NCBI GenBank assembly: GCA_964427155.1
Contig: CAYRSC010000024.1
Span: forward strand, 62,001-126,000
Origin: Desulfothermus sp964427155
Lineage (GTDB): Bacteria > Desulfobacterota > Desulfovibrionia > Desulfovibrionales > Desulfothermaceae
Length of the DNA: 64,000 bases
Direction of reading: 5' to 3'
Both the position numbers and the translations under genes were made by a program. Every line of letters starts with the position of its first letter. Position 1 is the stretch's first letter. The notes under the pieces were generated by a model. That model was not told the DNA's origin. It ran no database searches and worked only from the letters and a program-made list of their open reading frames with translations. Below are positions 51,896 through 59,726 of this stretch, in pieces.

Positions 51896-53438
51896 ATTTC
51901 AAAAAGGAAAACACCTTTTTATTGTATTCTTCTATATCTGCATCGGGATATCTCACCTCTTCCCCACTCCAGGGCTTGCGAAGCACTATATCCCTTCCCT
52001 CCCTTGCCACAACATTGGTGCGATGCAGGGGTATCTTTCCCCCTGCAGTGGCAATATATCTTGGAATAGCATCCCCTGAGATATTGCCATACATCCCTTC
52101 AACTATATCCTGTCCCACCTCCACAGGGACCCTGAGGTGGGCAAATTGAGGATTACGGTAACTGCAATTAAATATATAATAAGGACGCACATAGGCCTCC
52201 TGGATGACCTCACACAACTTCCACATCTTCTCCCTGGAATCATTCACCCCCCTCAGGAGCACTGCCTGATTGAGTACTGCCATAACCCTCTTAGAGATAT
52301 TTTTAAAGGCCCTCTTTGATACAGGGGTTATCTCCTGGGGAGTATTTATCTGGGTAACCACCCTCACAGGCTTTTTCTCATTGCTCTGTTCCAGGATATC
52401 CAGAAGTTCTTCATCTATCCGCTGGGGGGTGGTCACGGGAATACGGGTGCCCAGCCTCTTCATCCTGACGTGATCTATCTTATCCAGCTCTTCCAGGAGC
52501 CATCTTATGAGACTGTTCGGCAACACAAAGGCATCCCCGCCGGTTATCAACACATCGCGAATATATTTATTTCCGCGTATATAGGCTAAGGCCTCTTCAT
52601 AGGCCTGCTTTTTGTATATACGGTCTTTTTTCCCTATATGGGCAATCCTCAGACAATGGGTACAATACATGGCACACATATTGGTGGACTTAATGGTGAG
52701 GACCCTAGGATAGAACTGGTCTATAAGTCTGGCTGGGGAGTGGTCCGCAGCAACAGGTGGTATCTCTACCCCCACGTTATCCACCATCTCTCCAGTTGGC
52801 ACACACTGAATAAGGACAGGATCGTCCAATTTCCCTGGCATTATTAAGGATGCATAATAGGGGGTAAGCCTCATCCTGTATCTCTTGGTTACCCTTGTGA
52901 CATCTTCTATGGCCTTCTCTGGAAGTTCAAGGACCTTTGAAAGGGTGGAGACATCCTGAATGGCATTCCTTATCTGCCCCCCATAGGAATTCCACTCATC
53001 ATCTGACATCCCCAGGACCCCCTGTATCCTCTTTCTATTCTCCTGTATCCTGTCCCACAACTCCAGCCCACTTGGGGCTACCCTATCCTTTCTCTCCATG
53101 TACTCCTTAACACGAGCGTTGGCCTCTTCCACAATGGCAAGGGCCCTTAGGACCCTCCCTCCTATGGTCACATGATGCTCATCTATCTCCTGGTGTTTTT
53201 CTGCCAGGGCCATAAGTTCTTCCCTTGAGATGCCAAAGGACTCAGGAGAAAGATTATCCTTGCGGGCAAATTCCAAAAGCCTTTGAAAGAGTTCCACAAT
53301 GGGAAAGGTAAGCTCCTCTTCCCTTGCCCTCTCAAGCATCTTGCTCATCTCATCCTCAAGGGTCTTAAGTACTGGCCTTTTCTCTCCTTTAAAAAGGAGC
53401 TCAAATAACTCTCTCGTATAAGAATCCTCTACACTCAT
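51885..53438 (-). CDS. KamA-family radical SAM aminomutase-like protein
   Basis: A 517-residue protein of the lysine/glutamate 2,3-aminomutase family, which moves an amino group from C2 to C3 using PLP and a radical SAM cluster. CX3CX2C is at Cys255, Cys259 and Cys262. The PLP lysine is Lys468 (TAGGKIPLH). GGDAF near 300 and GVNDS (Asp400) match the family. In lysine enzymes a CDLS segment supplies a second Asp that holds the substrate's side-chain amine; here it reads CSYR (425-428), so lysine is unlikely. About 120 extra N-terminal residues precede the family domain. Confidence 0.88.
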   Translation of the reverse strand: MSVEDSYTRELFELLFKGEKRPVLKTLEDEMSKMLERAREEELTFPIVELFQRLLEFARKDNLSPESFGISREELMALAEKHQEIDEHHVTIGGRVLRALAIVEEANARVKEYMERKDRVAPSGLELWDRIQENRKRIQGVLGMSDDEWNSYGGQIRNAIQDVSTLSKVLELPEKAIEDVTRVTKRYRMRLTPYYASLIMPGKLDDPVLIQCVPTGEMVDNVGVEIPPVAADHSPARLIDQFYPRVLTIKSTNMCAMYCTHCLRIAHIGKKDRIYKKQAYEEALAYIRGNKYIRDVLITGGDAFVLPNSLIRWLLEELDKIDHVRMKRLGTRIPVTTPQRIDEELLDILEQSNEKKPVRVVTQINTPQEITPVSKRAFKNISKRVMAVLNQAVLLRGVNDSREKMWKLCEVIQEAYVRPYYIFNCSYRNPQFAHLRVPVEVGQDIVEGMYGNISGDAIPRYIATAGGKIPLHRTNVVAREGRDIVLRKPWSGEEVRYPDADIEEYNKKVFSFLKYAG

Positions 53439-53447
53439 ACCTTCCTC

Positions 53448-54833
53448 CTATCCCAGAAATATGGTGTTTTCTATAAGTTTCTTACCAAACCTTATCCCAT
53501 CTAACATATCCTGCCGGTTATTTGCCACAGATACCACCCTTCCCAGAAAGGTCCCTGTGGTAATTATAAAGTCATTGCCAATGTGCTCTAGGACAATAAA
53601 ATCTTTCTTTAATCTCCCCTGGGCCACCTTCCTAAAGACCTCCCTCTCATTCCTAAACTGGGGGATATAGCCCTCTGTTATAGTATTGGTGGGAACCTTA
53701 AAATTATATGTGCCCCAATGGATACTAGTGCAATCCTCTGGCTCTATCACCCCTTCAGGGAATTGATTGTATAGGACCGCATGAAGCTCAAGCTCAGGAA
53801 GATTAGGGGAATCCTCAGGAAGACAATTTTCCAGGGTGCAACAAAACTCCAGGGTTGTGCCCTGCTTACGGGCATTTATCTCCACAAAGTATATCTCCAT
53901 CCCAGGATCAACAATATAATCACATCCAAATATACCCCTATATCCCATCTTCCCCATTATCTTACCTATTTCCCTGGTATAATGGATGAGTCTCTTCACC
54001 ACCTCCGCAGGGAGGACACTTGGATAGGTAGAGCCCGTAAATTTATGACCATCCACAATAAGTTGATCAGCCACCCCTGCAATATAAACCTCCCCTTCAT
54101 TTCCAACCACCCCGAGCACAGTTGGGTCATATTCATGGGGAATATATCTGGCAACAAGATATGTGGTATCCACCCCTTTAAAATGCTGTATTATCTCTTT
54201 TTGATTATAGGCGATGGTGCTATGAGACCCCCCTGCACTATACTCCAGAGAGACAAATATCCCCTCATCCCATTCTCCTCTCACCTCCCTGGCAGTACTC
54301 AACAACTCCTCAAAACTTCTGCATATCCTGTAATCTGCAATGGGTACCACCCTGGATAATAACTCATATTGATACACCTTATTATTAAACCTAACCACCA
54401 ATTGGGGATCAGGTCCAATCAATTTTATCCTGTCCTCTTCCAGAAACTTAAGATAAGGGGAGCTCTCGTACATATAGACATATAGGTGAGACTGATTTTT
54501 CAATATTCCATCCAGTATTTCTCTCACTTCTTTATTGTATGAGACAGCAGTATAAAATTCCCTGGAAGTAATTCTGCAACTTATTCTTTTTCTATTGTTT
54601 GAACGGGCTATGTAATCCTCAACTACTGGATTTATTACGATAATATTATCATAATCATATTGTTCAAACACATCTGGAACAATGGCAAAAAATTCAACTT
54701 CCCTATCAGGAACCATCTTCTGAATAGCATCCTTCAAGAATAGATTTATTCCATAGGTCTTTAGCTCTCCAACATACATAAAATAATACTTTTCAGGATC
54801 ATATTCAAAATTGCTAAAAATTATTTTACTCAT
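53448..54833 (-). CDS. ATP-grasp ligase
   Basis: A 461-residue protein. The first 170 residues form a Rossmann-like pre-grasp part; the ATP-grasp fold follows, with the GGSHST flexible loop at 201-206 and the magnesium-binding EINAR at 318-322. ATP-grasp enzymes activate a carboxylate as acyl phosphate and join it to an amine or thiol. It resembles amino-acid ligase/biotin-carboxylase-like members but lacks a carboxyltransferase partner. It overlaps the regulator by eight bases and precedes the aminomutase by nine, suggesting it couples a beta-amino acid. Confidence 0.85.
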   Translation of the reverse strand: MSKIIFSNFEYDPEKYYFMYVGELKTYGINLFLKDAIQKMVPDREVEFFAIVPDVFEQYDYDNIIVINPVVEDYIARSNNRKRISCRITSREFYTAVSYNKEVREILDGILKNQSHLYVYMYESSPYLKFLEEDRIKLIGPDPQLVVRFNNKVYQYELLSRVVPIADYRICRSFEELLSTAREVRGEWDEGIFVSLEYSAGGSHSTIAYNQKEIIQHFKGVDTTYLVARYIPHEYDPTVLGVVGNEGEVYIAGVADQLIVDGHKFTGSTYPSVLPAEVVKRLIHYTREIGKIMGKMGYRGIFGCDYIVDPGMEIYFVEINARKQGTTLEFCCTLENCLPEDSPNLPELELHAVLYNQFPEGVIEPEDCTSIHWGTYNFKVPTNTITEGYIPQFRNEREVFRKVAQGRLKKDFIVLEHIGNDFIITTGTFLGRVVSVANNRQDMLDGIRFGKKLIENTIFLG

Positions 54834-55482
54834 AACTCCCTCTTTTAATTAAAAGAGATATCTTCTTCCCTGTTTCAAAATAATGCTCTCTAATAACCCT
54901 TTCAATCTCAGCTCTATCTCTTCTAATAACTACCTCTATTATCTGTTGATGACGTCTTTTAATCTGTGTTGGTGTATATATACGGGGCCAATGATTAAAA
55001 AAAAGTATATGACATATAAATCCAAGTCTATTTGTCTCATGTATTAAAAGGGAATTTTTGCAATTTTTAAATAATACAGAGTGAAATTGTTCTCCATATT
55101 CTATAAGTTTTCTGTTATCTCCATCTCTTGCACAAAAATACATCTTCTCATTAAGATAAGAGAGTTTCTGAAGTTGTCTCTTTCCCAGAGTTCCCACAGA
55201 ATCTGCAACTGCGGCCCCCTCCAGGATACCGCGGGTGGAATATATCTCAATGGTCTCGGTGGGATCTGTCTTTTTAAGGTAGGTTCCTTTATAGGGGACG
55301 TATTCCAGGATCTTTTCAGTAATAAGCTCCCTGAAGGCCTCCCTAATAGGGGCCCTGCTTATCCCCAATGTGGCGGCTATCTCCTTTTCCTTGATCTGCT
55401 CTCCAGGAGTAAGCCTGCCCTGAAAAATAAGGTCACAGATATAGACCTTTACCTTATCCTTATAGGTGTGTCTGGAAAACAT
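54826..55482 (-). CDS. GntR-family transcriptional regulator (FadR/FCD type)
   Basis: A 218-residue regulator. The winged helix-turn-helix (about 8-75) has GEQIKEKEIAATLGISRAPIREAFRELI, and the C-terminal FCD domain (about 85-210) is helical with the His/Asp residues that usually bind a metal and a carboxylate ligand. It heads the six-gene operon and a near-perfect palindrome lies 28 bases upstream, so autoregulation and control by an acid intermediate of the pathway are likely. No ribosome site is visible before the ATG, so the mRNA leader may be very short. Confidence 0.92.
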   Translation of the reverse strand: MFSRHTYKDKVKVYICDLIFQGRLTPGEQIKEKEIAATLGISRAPIREAFRELITEKILEYVPYKGTYLKKTDPTETIEIYSTRGILEGAAVADSVGTLGKRQLQKLSYLNEKMYFCARDGDNRKLIEYGEQFHSVLFKNCKNSLLIHETNRLGFICHILFFNHWPRIYTPTQIKRRHQQIIEVVIRRDRAEIERVIREHYFETGKKISLLIKRGSYE

Positions 55483-55509
55483 AAATTAAATATATCAGGG
55501 TCGTATAAC

Positions 55510-55530
55510 AATTGACGACTGTCGACAATT
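55510..55530. promoter_or_regulatory. candidate GntR operator
   Basis: A 21-base near-palindrome of the form AATTGnCGACnGTCGnCAATT. It lies 28 bases upstream of the regulator start and overlaps the region where the operon promoter should be (a weak -10 TTATAC reads toward the gene from 55504-55509). FadR-type regulators typically bind short GT...AC palindromes of this kind. Confidence 0.65.
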
Positions 55531-55590
55531 AATTGAGGAGAGAAAGATTGTCAATCCTTATTTAAAAAATTTCAAAAAGTTAACATAATT

Positions 55591-55624
55591 TTAAAAAGGA
55601 ACCTCCCTCAAAGAGAGGTCCCTT
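55591..55624 (-). terminator. rho-independent terminator of the crotonase gene
   Basis: On the minus strand AAGGGACCTC and GAGGTTCCTT form a ten-pair stem (one G:U) with a nine-base loop, followed by TTTTTAAA. It lies 17 bases after the crotonase stop. Confidence 0.8.
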
Positions 55625-55640
55625 ATGAAGTAAAGAAGGA

Positions 55641-56432
55641 CTACTGAGTAAGGGTACCTTTAAAGGTGGGTTTTCTCTTCTCCAGAAATGCCATGGCCCC
55701 TTCCCTGGCATCCACACTGCTGAAGGAAGTGGCAAAGGCTTCTGCCTCCAGGGCACATCCTGTATAGAGGTCCACCTCCAACCCCTTATTTATTACCTCC
55801 TTTATGGCCCTGAGGGCAACCAAGGACTTTTGTGCCAGACCCCTTGCCACCTCAAGGGTCTTTTCCATGAGTTCTTCTGGGGGAAATACCTGGGCCACAA
55901 GTCCTAGCTCCCTGGCCTCCATGGCGGTTAATTGAACCCCTGTCATGCACAATTCCTTGGCCTTTGCCCTTCCCACCAATCTTGCCAGTCTCTGGGTTCC
56001 ACCAAATCCTGGGATAATTCCCAGGTTTATTTCTGGTTGCCCAAAACGGGCCTTTTCTGAGGCATATATGAAATCACAGCTCATAGCCAGTTCACATCCC
56101 CCTCCCAGGGCATATCCATTTACACAGGCAATCACAGGGATGGGAAGGTTCTCTATCTTAAAAAAGATGGCCTGTCCCTTCTGGGCAAAAATGCGTGCCT
56201 GCAGGGAATTCATCTTGGGGAACTCAGAAATATCCGCCCCTGCCACAAACGCCTTATCCCCTGCGCCAGTAATAATAAGGACCTTTGCCTCTTCCCCGCT
56301 GGAGAGCCTATCCACCACATCCTCTATCTCTTCTAATGTAGCAGGATTCAATGCATTTAAGACCTTTGGCCTGTTAATGGTGAGGATGCCCACATTCTCC
56401 TTTACCTCAAATATTACATTTTCATAACCCAT
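55641..56432 (-). CDS. Enoyl-CoA hydratase (crotonase family)
   Basis: A 263-residue crotonase-fold protein. The oxyanion-hole GAGDKAFVAGADISE and the catalytic acids in GGGCELAM and GQPEINLGIIPGFGGTQRL are those of active short-chain enoyl-CoA hydratases, which add water to trans-2-enoyl-CoA. Role could be fatty-acid or butyrate/crotonate metabolism; no other beta-oxidation gene is adjacent. The ATG at 56432 with GGGAG six bases ahead is chosen. It lies after the groEL terminator. Confidence 0.92.
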   Translation of the reverse strand: MGYENVIFEVKENVGILTINRPKVLNALNPATLEEIEDVVDRLSSGEEAKVLIITGAGDKAFVAGADISEFPKMNSLQARIFAQKGQAIFFKIENLPIPVIACVNGYALGGGCELAMSCDFIYASEKARFGQPEINLGIIPGFGGTQRLARLVGRAKAKELCMTGVQLTAMEARELGLVAQVFPPEELMEKTLEVARGLAQKSLVALRAIKEVINKGLEVDLYTGCALEAEAFATSFSSVDAREGAMAFLEKRKPTFKGTLTQ

Positions 56433-56512
56433 AACCAACTCCCTTTTTTATTTTTTGTTTTAAGATACTCCCTGCCTTAATTAGGCAATTTTTTCTCCCA
56501 TGTCCATACCCC

Positions 56513-56548
56513 AAAAAAACAAAAGGCCCGGCATAGAGACCGGGCCTT
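56513..56548 (-). terminator. rho-independent terminator of groESL
   Basis: AAAGGCCCGG and CCGGGCCTTT form a perfect ten-pair stem with an eight-base loop; on the minus strand a T-run (interrupted by one G) follows. It lies 25 bases after the groEL stop. Confidence 0.93.
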
Positions 56549-56573
56549 TTGGGTACAGAGTAACTTACCTCTA

Positions 56574-58202
56574 TTAGTACATACCTCCCATTCCACCAGG
56601 AGCAGGCATATTTTTCTCTTTTTCCTCTGGTTTCTCAACCACAGCGGCCTCAGTGGTGAGAAGGAGAGAGGCGATAGATGCGGCATTCTGCAGGGCAATC
56701 CTGGTAACCTTCTTGGGATCAATGACCCCTGCCTTGATGAGGTCCTCATACTCCCCTGTGGCGGCATTAAAGCCAAAGGAGCCCTTTTCAGACATGACCT
56801 TCTCTACCACCAGGGAGCCCTCATAGCCTGCATTAGCACAGATCTGACGCAAGGGCTCAGTGAGTGCCTTCCTCACTATCTCAATCCCTGCCTTCTCATC
56901 CTCATCTGCAGGTTTCACATCTTCCAGGACGTCCAGACACCTGATAAGGGCCACCCCACCACCGGGCACAATACCCTCTTCCACTGCGGCCCTAGTGGCA
57001 TTGAGGGCATCTTCCACCCTGGCCTTCTTTTCCTTCATCTCAGTCTCAGTGGCGGCTCCCACATTTATCACAGCCACGCCACCCACCAGTTTGGCCAGAC
57101 GTTCCTGGAGCTTTTCTCTATCATAATCAGAGGTGGTCTCTTCAATCTCGGTCCTTATCTGCTGCACCCTTGCCTTGATGTCTTCTGGTTTTCCAGCTCC
57201 ATCAATAATGGTGGTATTTTCCTTGTCCACTACCACCTTCTTGGCCTCACCCAGGTCATTGAGGGTGGCATTCTCCAGCTTAATTCCAAGGTCCTCAGAG
57301 ATCACCTGACCACCTGTGAGGATGGCTATATCCTGAAGCATGGCCTTTCTTCTCTCTCCAAAGCCAGGGGCCTTTACTGCACATACCTGTAGGGTTCCCC
57401 TCAGTTTGTTAACCACCAGAGTGGCCAGGGCCTCTCCCTCTACATCCTCTGCAATAATGAGAAGGGGTTTTCCCTGTTTGGCCACCTGCTCTAGTACAGG
57501 TAGCAGGTCCTTCATAGAGGATATCTTCTTTTCATGGATGAGAATAAAACAGTTCTCCAGCTCACATGTCATCTTATCAGGATTGGTCACAAAGTAGGGA
57601 GAGAGATATCCCCTGTCAAACTGCATACCTTCCACAAACTCCAGGGTATTCTCCAGACCCTTTGCCTCTTCTACAGTAATAACACCCTCTTTCCCTACCT
57701 TGCTCATTGCATCTGCAATCAGGTTTCCAATGGAGGGGTCGTTATTTGCAGAAATGGTTCCAACCTGTGCGATCTCTTTTTCATCTCTGGTGGGAACAGC
57801 AATATCCTCTAACTTCTTCACCACTGCATCAACGGCCTTATCTATCCCCTTCTTTATTATCATGGGGTTCCTGCCAGCGGCAACCAGCTTCAGACCTTCG
57901 TTAAATATCTTCTGGGCCAAAATGGTTGCTGTGGTGGTTCCATCACCAGCAATGTCACTTGTCTTGCTGGCAACTTCCTTCACCATCTGGGCCCCCATAT
58001 TCTCAAACTTGTCTTCCAGTTCAATCTCCTTGGCAACGGTTACACCATCTTTTGTGATGGTAGGGGAGCCAAAAGACTTTTCAATTACCACATTTCTGCC
58101 CTTGGGACCCAGAGTCACCTTTACTGCATTGGCCAGTTTGTCCACTCCCGCCTTTAACTTTGCCCTTGCAGTCTCACTATATAGGATTTCCTTTGCAGGC
58201 AT
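56574..58202 (-). CDS. groEL: Chaperonin GroEL (60 kDa)
   Basis: A 542-residue group I chaperonin. The N-terminus MPAKEILYSETARAKLKAG, VTLGPKGRNVV and GDGTTTAT (nucleotide site), and the C-terminal GGMGGMY tail are all present. Fourteen copies form the folding chamber capped by GroES. The ATG at 58202 follows AGGAGGTGAG, giving a standard start. It is 20 bases after groES in one operon. Confidence 0.98.
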   Translation of the reverse strand: MPAKEILYSETARAKLKAGVDKLANAVKVTLGPKGRNVVIEKSFGSPTITKDGVTVAKEIELEDKFENMGAQMVKEVASKTSDIAGDGTTTATILAQKIFNEGLKLVAAGRNPMIIKKGIDKAVDAVVKKLEDIAVPTRDEKEIAQVGTISANNDPSIGNLIADAMSKVGKEGVITVEEAKGLENTLEFVEGMQFDRGYLSPYFVTNPDKMTCELENCFILIHEKKISSMKDLLPVLEQVAKQGKPLLIIAEDVEGEALATLVVNKLRGTLQVCAVKAPGFGERRKAMLQDIAILTGGQVISEDLGIKLENATLNDLGEAKKVVVDKENTTIIDGAGKPEDIKARVQQIRTEIEETTSDYDREKLQERLAKLVGGVAVINVGAATETEMKEKKARVEDALNATRAAVEEGIVPGGGVALIRCLDVLEDVKPADEDEKAGIEIVRKALTEPLRQICANAGYEGSLVVEKVMSEKGSFGFNAATGEYEDLIKAGVIDPKKVTRIALQNAASIASLLLTTEAAVVEKPEEKEKNMPAPGGMGGMY

Positions 58203-58222
58203 ATTTCTCACCTCCTTTTAAT

Positions 58223-58513
58223 TTAATTTTCAATAATGGCTACAATGTCATCTTCTCTCATAATAAGATACTCTTCCCCTTCAATCTTCACTTCAGTCCC
58301 TGCATACTTGCTAAACATTACCTTATCGCCCACCTTTACAGACATCTCAATCCTCTTTCCATCATCAGTGAGCCTCCCAGGACCAACTGCAATAACTTCT
58401 CCCTTTATTGGTTTTTCCTTGGCAGTATCGGGAATAATAATTCCACCCTTGGTCTTCTCCTCTTCCTCCAGACGCTTAACCAGCACGCGATCATGTAATG
58501 GTTTTAACTTCAT
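58223..58513 (-). CDS. groES: Co-chaperonin GroES (10 kDa)
   Basis: A 96-residue protein with PLHDRVLVKRLEEEEKTKGGIIIPDTAKEK, the beta-barrel start and mobile loop, and the KYAGTEVKIEGEEYLI segment. It caps the GroEL ring. The ATG at 58513 follows GGAGGTT. The operon is preceded by a CIRCE element. Confidence 0.98.
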   Translation of the reverse strand: MKLKPLHDRVLVKRLEEEEKTKGGIIIPDTAKEKPIKGEVIAVGPGRLTDDGKRIEMSVKVGDKVMFSKYAGTEVKIEGEEYLIMREDDIVAIIEN

Positions 58514-58555
58514 AACCTCCACCTCCGTTTTTATATTTTTTGTTTTTTACCCTTA

Positions 58556-58585
58556 TTATTAGCACTCACGCTATGCGAGTGCCAA
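58556..58585 (-). promoter_or_regulatory. CIRCE element and overlapping groESL promoter
   Basis: TTAGCACTC-N9-GAGTGCCAA (58559-58585) matches the CIRCE heat-shock operator with one mismatch and should bind HrcA. On the minus strand TTGGCA and TAATAA, 18 bases apart, form a promoter that overlaps it, the usual arrangement. hrcA is not in the window. Confidence 0.9.
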
Positions 58586-58726
58586 CCAGGAGAAACCCTG
58601 CATCATCTTGCCTGAAATTTCAAGTCCTATTTTAATAAATTAATGGAGTTTTTCAAAAGTCAAGAGAAAAATTTTACTTTTTTTTGCAGGAAAAAAAATT
58701 AAGAGAGGTCTTAGAGATTGTGGCCC

Positions 58727-59209
58727 CTAAAGGCTCCTATCCGCATCTTCCACGGCCCTGGCCATCTCTTCCCTTAACTCATGAAGCTTTTTATCTAGTT
58801 CAAAATCAGAGAGGGCAAGTATTTGTGCTGCAAGCCATGCAGCATTTTTTGCTCCCACCTTATCCAGGGCCACTGTGGCCACTGGATATCCCGGTGGCAT
58901 TTGGACAGTGGAAAAAAGTGCATCCATTCCCCCCAGGGGAGAAGCGCTCAATGGCACCCCTATCACAGGTCTAGTGGTCCTCGCCGCCACCGCCCCTGCC
59001 AGATGAGCCGCCAAACCTGCACCGCAAATAAAGACCTTACATCCCTTCTCTTCCAGGTCCTTGACTATGTCACATGTCCTCTGAGGGGAACGATGGGCCG
59101 AGGTCACATGAAACTTATAACTTATCCCCAGCTTTTCCAGTATCTCCACACAAGGAAGCATCTTCTCCCTATCAGAGAGACTCCCCATCAATATCCCAAC
59201 CTCTACCAT
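58727..59209 (-). CDS. purE: N5-carboxyaminoimidazole ribonucleotide mutase (PurE)
   Basis: A 160-residue class I PurE, which converts N5-CAIR to CAIR in purine synthesis. GSLSDREKM, the active-site SAHRSP (usual AHRTP), ICGAGLAAHLAGAVA and SALGGMD-like (SPLGGMDAL) are seen. The ATG follows GGAGGG. It is alone, without purK, next to a tRNA gene. Confidence 0.96.
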   Translation of the reverse strand: MVEVGILMGSLSDREKMLPCVEILEKLGISYKFHVTSAHRSPQRTCDIVKDLEEKGCKVFICGAGLAAHLAGAVAARTTRPVIGVPLSASPLGGMDALFSTVQMPPGYPVATVALDKVGAKNAAWLAAQILALSDFELDKKLHELREEMARAVEDADRSL

Positions 59210-59263
59210 AACCCTCCCCCAAGTTTAGGTACAGAAAAGCATGGCCCCCTATGAAACACAAAA

Positions 59264-59351
59264 CGGAGAGGGAGGGATTCGAACCCCCGGAGGGCTATCA
59301 ACCCTCAGTAGTTTTCAAGACTACCGCCTTAAACCACTCGGCCACCTCTCC
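59264..59351 (-). tRNA. tRNA-Ser (anticodon TGA)
   Basis: An 88-base cloverleaf on the minus strand. The acceptor GGAGAGG / CCTCTCC, the D-arm GCCGAGTGGTTTAAGGC, the anticodon stem GTAGT / ACTAC with loop CTTGAAA (anticodon TGA, reading UCA), a long variable arm (GAGGGTTGATAGCCCTC) and the TTCGAAT loop are all present. The discriminator is G. The CCA end is not encoded. Confidence 0.97.
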
Positions 59352-59486
59352 GTAAGCTTTTCTTTTTATATTATTCTCTTGAGTTTTTCAAGGAGATTTA
59401 TACCCCTTTCCACAGGGATCAAATCACGAAAAGATTCTCTAAGGTTTTGATTTAATGATACCTTTTTATTTTATTATTGACAGAAA

Positions 59487-59515
59487 TTGTATAACAGGGT
59501 AGAAGAGATTATATT
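59487..59515 (+). promoter_or_regulatory. putative promoter of the liv operon
   Basis: TTGTAT and TATATT stand 17 bases apart; a TATAAT overlaps the -10 region. The start point would be near 59522, just ahead of the structured leader. A TTGACA at 59477 has no matching -10 box. Confidence 0.4.
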
Positions 59516-59561
59516 ATAATGGAGCTTAGTATTGAAACTATCTGAAAATAATGGCTTCTTT

Positions 59562-59696
59562 ACTCCCCTCCCTCATTAGAGAGGGATTATTTGTGTGGGG
59601 AAGGCCCTGGGGAAAAAGGCTTCTCCCTTTAAATAAAACTAAAGGGCGAGGGGGCTACCCCACGATCAAACTCTAATGGGGGAAGGCATTTTTTTT
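59562..59696 (+). ncRNA. candidate structured leader RNA/attenuator before livJ
   Basis: TCCCTC/GAGGGA (59569-59586) forms a hairpin. GTGGGG (59595-59600) pairs with CCCCAC (59658-59663) and encloses two arms, AAGGCC/GGCTT and CCCTTT/AAAGGG. The 9-mer GGGGAAGGC occurs twice (59597-59605 and 59679-59687) and both copies can pair, imperfectly, with GCTTCTCCC (59619-59627). Eight T residues follow the second copy. This looks like two mutually exclusive folds, as in an attenuator or riboswitch. No known riboswitch or T-box core was recognised. Confidence 0.4.
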
Positions 59697-59726
59697 AATA
59701 TTTTAAAATGATTAGGAGGTGAGGAG

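Larger units (their letters stand above)
59352..59726. other. intergenic region with livJ promoter and structured leader
   Basis: The 375 bases between the tRNA gene and livJ hold a putative promoter (59487-59515) and a folded leader ending in eight T residues (59562-59696), listed separately. The first 130 bases next to the tRNA show no feature beyond its own promoter region, which I could not place. Confidence 0.6.

Noticed and set aside
51885..53438. Lysine 2,3-aminomutase as a firm name
   Set aside because: The second lysine-binding Asp segment is changed (CSYR), so only the family is supported.
58614..58726. Terminator for purE
   Set aside because: T-runs are present, but no stable stem precedes them on the minus strand.
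59562..59696. T-box leader before the liv operon
   Set aside because: No AGGGTGG-like T-box core and no specifier-loop arrangement were found.
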